Source of the DNA: XYB2-FULL-45-11 sp964360375
Lineage (GTDB): Bacteria; Patescibacteriota; Patescibacteriia; UBA9934; GWF2-40-263
Assembly (NCBI GenBank): GCA_964360375.1
Contig: CAYHWG010000029.1
Coordinates: forward strand, 1 to 13,064
Reading direction: 5' to 3'
DNA length: 13,064 nt
Numbering within the stretch: position 1 is the first letter of the stretch; each line of letters starts with the position of its first letter. The notes beneath the pieces were generated by a model. That model was given only the letters and a program-made list of their open reading frames with translations. It was not told the origin of the DNA and searched no databases. Position numbers and translations under genes: made by a program. Shown here one piece after another: positions 10,380 through 13,064 of this stretch.

Positions 10380-13064
10380 CTATTTACGAAGTGTGTCCAA
10401 TTTTTCTTGTGTCTCGCGCAAATTTGCTTCCATGTTTGTGATGATGTGTGCGGGTGCTTTTAATCGAAATTCCTGATTGGAAAGTTTTTGCGTGAGTGAT
10501 TCCAGATAATTTACACATTCGGCGATTTCTTTTTCCGTGCGTGCTTTTTCTTTTTCTGGATCAAGGGTTGTTTCCTGTTTTAAAAATACCGTCAGATCTT
10601 TCATGACAACAGACACGTCTTTCGAAGAATTTTCGTAGGATGTTTCAACCAGAAAATCTGCATGAACACGTGCAAGCGTTGCAATCACAGAACGTTGTTT
10701 TTCAATGTCTTGATGCAAAGATGCATTTGCCACCAAAACAACATCCAGCACATGCTTCGGTTCTATCTTTTGTTCAGATCGTGCATGACGAATTCCGACG
10801 ATCCATTCTTTCAAAGACTCCAAGGTTTGCTCAGATTGTTCATCGTTATATCCATCCATCACAGGCCAACGTCGAATCATCAAGAGAGAATCCGTTTTAA
10901 ATTCTTTCCAAATCGCTTCTGTTACAAATGGCATAAACGGATGCCAAACCGAAAGGAGTCGTTCAAGAAGAAACAAGAGAATCTCTTCTGTGGAAGATTT
11001 CAAACGTGCATCCAATCTTTGCACTTTGGCGATCTCAAGATACCAATCCGCAAATTCTCCCCAGGTAAAATCACGCAACACTTCCGTGGCTTGGGAAAAT
11101 TCGTATTGATCAAGATGTCCTGTTGCTTTTCTCAAAACCGATTCAAAACGCGACAAGATCCACTTATCAGAAACGGTTTTTGGATTCACCACGTTTACGA
11201 CCACCCCCTCACCCCCTCCTTTTAAAGGAGGGGGAACGCTCGACAGAACAAAACGCGAAATGTTCCAAAGTTTATTTGTGAAGTTTCTGTAACTTGCTAC
11301 TTTGTCTTCAGATAATTTTGTGTCGTTGCCTGGCGTGATGCCGATCATGAGTGAAAGGCGTGTGGCATCCGCTCCGTATTTTGCGATCATGTCGAGTGGA
11401 TCAATGCTGTTTTCAAGTGACTTCGACATCTTGCGACCTTGATCATCACGCACAAGTCCATGCAAATAAGTGGTTTTAAACGGCACTTCCCCAAGGGCGT
11501 ACGTGGACATGAGAATCATGCGAGCGACCCAAAAAAAGATGAGGTCACGGCCTGTTTCGAGCATGTCTGTTGGATGATACGTTTTGAGATCCTCGGTCTC
11601 GTTTGGCCAACCAAGCACAGAAAACGTCCACATTCCAGCGGAAAACCATGTGTCGAGGGTATCCTCATCTTGAATCCATCCGTCCCCTTCCGGCGGATTC
11701 ACTCCGACATACAATTCCGAAGATCCCTCGGCTTCGGTCAAACCTTCGCTCAGGATGACGCGAGATGCGCGATACCATGCGGGAATACGATGTCCATACC
11801 AAAGTTGGCGGCTGATGCACCAATCGCGCAAATTGTTGATCCACCAAAAATACGTTTTCTCAAACGACTCCGGAATAATTTGCGTTTGTTTTGTGAGGAC
11901 GGCCTGTTGCATCAATTGTTTAAGTGTCACCATTTGCCCATCAATCAATCCAATCATAGGAGCACGCACGGATGCATGAAATGGAAACTCCTTGTTCACA
12001 TTCACAAACCACTGCAACATGGGCGTTGGCTCAATGACCGCACCAGTACGCTCTGCTGTGGAAAGATTCTGTTGCACGTCTTCTTCTTTTTCAAGCAATC
12101 CATTTTCACGAATCCACTCAACGATTTTTTCTCGCGCCTCAAGCACGTCCAATCCCGCCACAAGTAGCCCTGCCTCTTTTGTCATCTTTGCGTGTTCATC
12201 GATCACACGCACAAGCGGCAATCCATGTTTTTGTGACATCTCAAAATCCACCATGCTGTGTGCGGGTGTGACACCAAGCGCACCGGTTCCAAACGCGGGA
12301 TCCACGTTTTCATCCGCAATGATTTTAATCGTGAGAGGAACTCCCGCAAAAACAACTTCAAACGTTTGACCGATCAAGGATTGATATCTTTCATCGTTTG
12401 GATGAACCGCCACAGCCGTATCCCCCACTTTTGTTTCCGGACGTGTGGTTGAAATAGCGATCGGAAAATCATGTGCGTATTTGAACGTGTAAAATTTTCC
12501 AACACTTTCTTTATAAACGATCTCATCATCTGAAATGACGGTTTGTCCAACCGGATCCCAATTGACAACACGGTATCCGCGATAGATGAGTCCATCATCA
12601 AACATTTTTTTGAACATGGTGCGCACCGCAAGATTGCGCGATTCATCAAGCGTGAACGCTTCACGCGACCAATCCACACTTGATCCCATTTTACTCACCT
12701 GATGATTGATCGTGGATCGACTTTGCTCCACAAAATCTTCCACACGTTTTATAAACAAATCGCGCCCCAAATCATGACGAGATTTGCCTTCTTGTTTTTG
12801 CAAAATCTTTTCCACCTTCACGTTTGTCGCAATCGCGGCATGATCCGTGCCGGGCAACCACAAAACTTTTTTTCCACGCATGCGATGATAGCGCGCCAAA
12901 ATATCTTGCACAGCAAGCATCACCGCATGACCCATGTGCAAAACACCGGTCGCGTTTGGTGGCGGTAAAATCATCGAAAAAACTTCTGTGCGTTCTCCGG
13001 GCAAATGATCCGGATTGAAAAAACCACTTTTCAGCCACTTTGCATAAATTTCATCTTCGTACGA
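10380..13064 (-). CDS. valS: Valine-tRNA ligase (ValRS), 5' end cut by the window
   Basis: An open frame runs off the right edge, giving 894 residues; perhaps ten N-terminal residues are missing, since SYEDEIYAKWLKSGFF matches the usual family start. Visible parts: HIGH-type LHMGH (about 42-46), GTDHAAIATN (about 72-81), an editing domain, DTLDTWFSAGMW, KMSKS in GRKMSKSLENSIDPLDM (about 543), an anticodon-binding domain and a C-terminal coiled coil (EKEKARTEKEIAECVNYLESLTQKL) closing with TLRK. It charges tRNA-Val and edits Thr. Two stretches appear to be repeat DNA translated in frame: SRVILSEGLTEAEGS (about 435-449) and PPPLKGGGEGVVV (about 610-622). Both are at variable positions. An in-frame TTG at 13004 is not the start. 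Confidence 0.97.
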   Translation of the reverse strand, partial: SYEDEIYAKWLKSGFFNPDHLPGERTEVFSMILPPPNATGVLHMGHAVMLAVQDILARYHRMRGKKVLWLPGTDHAAIATNVKVEKILQKQEGKSRHDLGRDLFIKRVEDFVEQSRSTINHQVSKMGSSVDWSREAFTLDESRNLAVRTMFKKMFDDGLIYRGYRVVNWDPVGQTVISDDEIVYKESVGKFYTFKYAHDFPIAISTTRPETKVGDTAVAVHPNDERYQSLIGQTFEVVFAGVPLTIKIIADENVDPAFGTGALGVTPAHSMVDFEMSQKHGLPLVRVIDEHAKMTKEAGLLVAGLDVLEAREKIVEWIRENGLLEKEEDVQQNLSTAERTGAVIEPTPMLQWFVNVNKEFPFHASVRAPMIGLIDGQMVTLKQLMQQAVLTKQTQIIPESFEKTYFWWINNLRDWCISRQLWYGHRIPAWYRASRVILSEGLTEAEGSSELYVGVNPPEGDGWIQDEDTLDTWFSAGMWTFSVLGWPNETEDLKTYHPTDMLETGRDLIFFWVARMILMSTYALGEVPFKTTYLHGLVRDDQGRKMSKSLENSIDPLDMIAKYGADATRLSLMIGITPGNDTKLSEDKVASYRNFTNKLWNISRFVLSSVPPPLKGGGEGVVVNVVNPKTVSDKWILSRFESVLRKATGHLDQYEFSQATEVLRDFTWGEFADWYLEIAKVQRLDARLKSSTEEILLFLLERLLSVWHPFMPFVTEAIWKEFKTDSLLMIRRWPVMDGYNDEQSEQTLESLKEWIVGIRHARSEQKIEPKHVLDVVLVANASLHQDIEKQRSVIATLARVHADFLVETSYENSSKDVSVVMKDLTVFLKQETTLDPEKEKARTEKEIAECVNYLESLTQKLSNQEFRLKAPAHIITNMEANLRETQEKLDTLRK
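11199..11236. repeat. CCCCCTCCTTT/AAAGGAGGGGG palindromic repeat in valS
   Basis: The arms 11212-11222 and 11224-11234 are perfect 11-base complements around one T, with a further ACCCCCTC on the left. It is read in frame as PPPLKGGGEGVV, a translation I associate with a dispersed repeat in several bacterial groups. It lies in the linker between the ValRS catalytic and anticodon-binding domains. Confidence 0.8.
11721..11760. repeat. GTCATCCTGAGCGAAGG-type dispersed repeat in valS
   Basis: On the minus strand it begins CGTCATCCTGAGCGAAGG and ends GAAGCCGAGGGATCT, matching the widespread intergenic repeat whose core is CATCCTGAGCGAAG...AAGGATCT (recognised from memory). It is translated in frame as SRVILSEGLTEAEGS. 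Confidence 0.8.

Noticed and set aside
11439..12167. A 242-aa plus-strand ORF antisense to valS
   Set aside because: It lies wholly opposite a well-supported valS, and its sequence is Cys/His/Arg-rich without any pattern, as expected of a shadow frame. The same holds for 10662-11225 and for 7693-8232 opposite the kinase-like gene.
12772..13038. ValRS start at the in-frame TTG 13004
   Set aside because: The same frame stays open to the window edge and encodes family-typical residues (EIYAKWLKSGFFNPD) upstream, so the gene is cut by the edge.

Overview
The window reads as chromosomal DNA from a Candidate Phyla Radiation (Patescibacteria) bacterium, probably of the Parcubacteria/Uhrbacteria/Magasanikbacteria type. 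This is inferred from a short YidC without a periplasmic domain, conserved small membrane proteins of that group, a bactofilin, few clear Shine-Dalgarno sites, and short palindromic repeats sitting inside genes. TAA, TGA and TAG all behave as stops, so there is no sign of UGA recoding. All protein genes lie on the minus strand; tRNA-Val is the only clear plus-strand gene.

In transcription order (from high to low coordinates), the first block is valS (cut by the right edge), argS, a bactofilin gene and a divergent diacylglycerol-kinase-like gene. The last three are tightly packed. A tRNA-Leu(GAG) locus follows: a possible promoter, a 5' half copy of the tRNA, a 79-aa GIY-YIG nuclease, the intact tRNA and a terminator. 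Next come a possible 43-codon ORF and a DedA membrane protein. A repeat-rich stretch of about 500 bp without genes separates these from tRNA-Val, which has its own good promoter and terminator and points the other way. The left block is two small membrane proteins, yraN, nusA, yidC, a nucleotidyltransferase-like protein and an O-antigen ligase/polymerase-like membrane protein.

Functionally this is mostly housekeeping: translation (ValRS, ArgRS, two tRNAs), transcription (NusA), membrane protein insertion (YidC) and envelope/cytoskeleton (Wzy/WaaL-like, DedA, bactofilin, lipid-kinase-like).

The most unusual content is the repeats. (1) A perfect 20-bp palindrome interrupts the 5' tRNA-Leu copy so cleanly that the intact copy beside it shows the empty site. 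(2) The same palindrome, with one base changed, sits inside a larger repeat in the nucleotidyltransferase gene. (3) Two unrelated repeats are read through in frame in the essential valS. (4) A long hairpin repeat lies at the left edge. (5) The GIY-YIG ORF sits between a direct repeat of the tRNA 5' half, which suggests a tRNA-targeting mobile unit that left a working tRNA behind. No CRISPR array, phage genes or defence island was seen.
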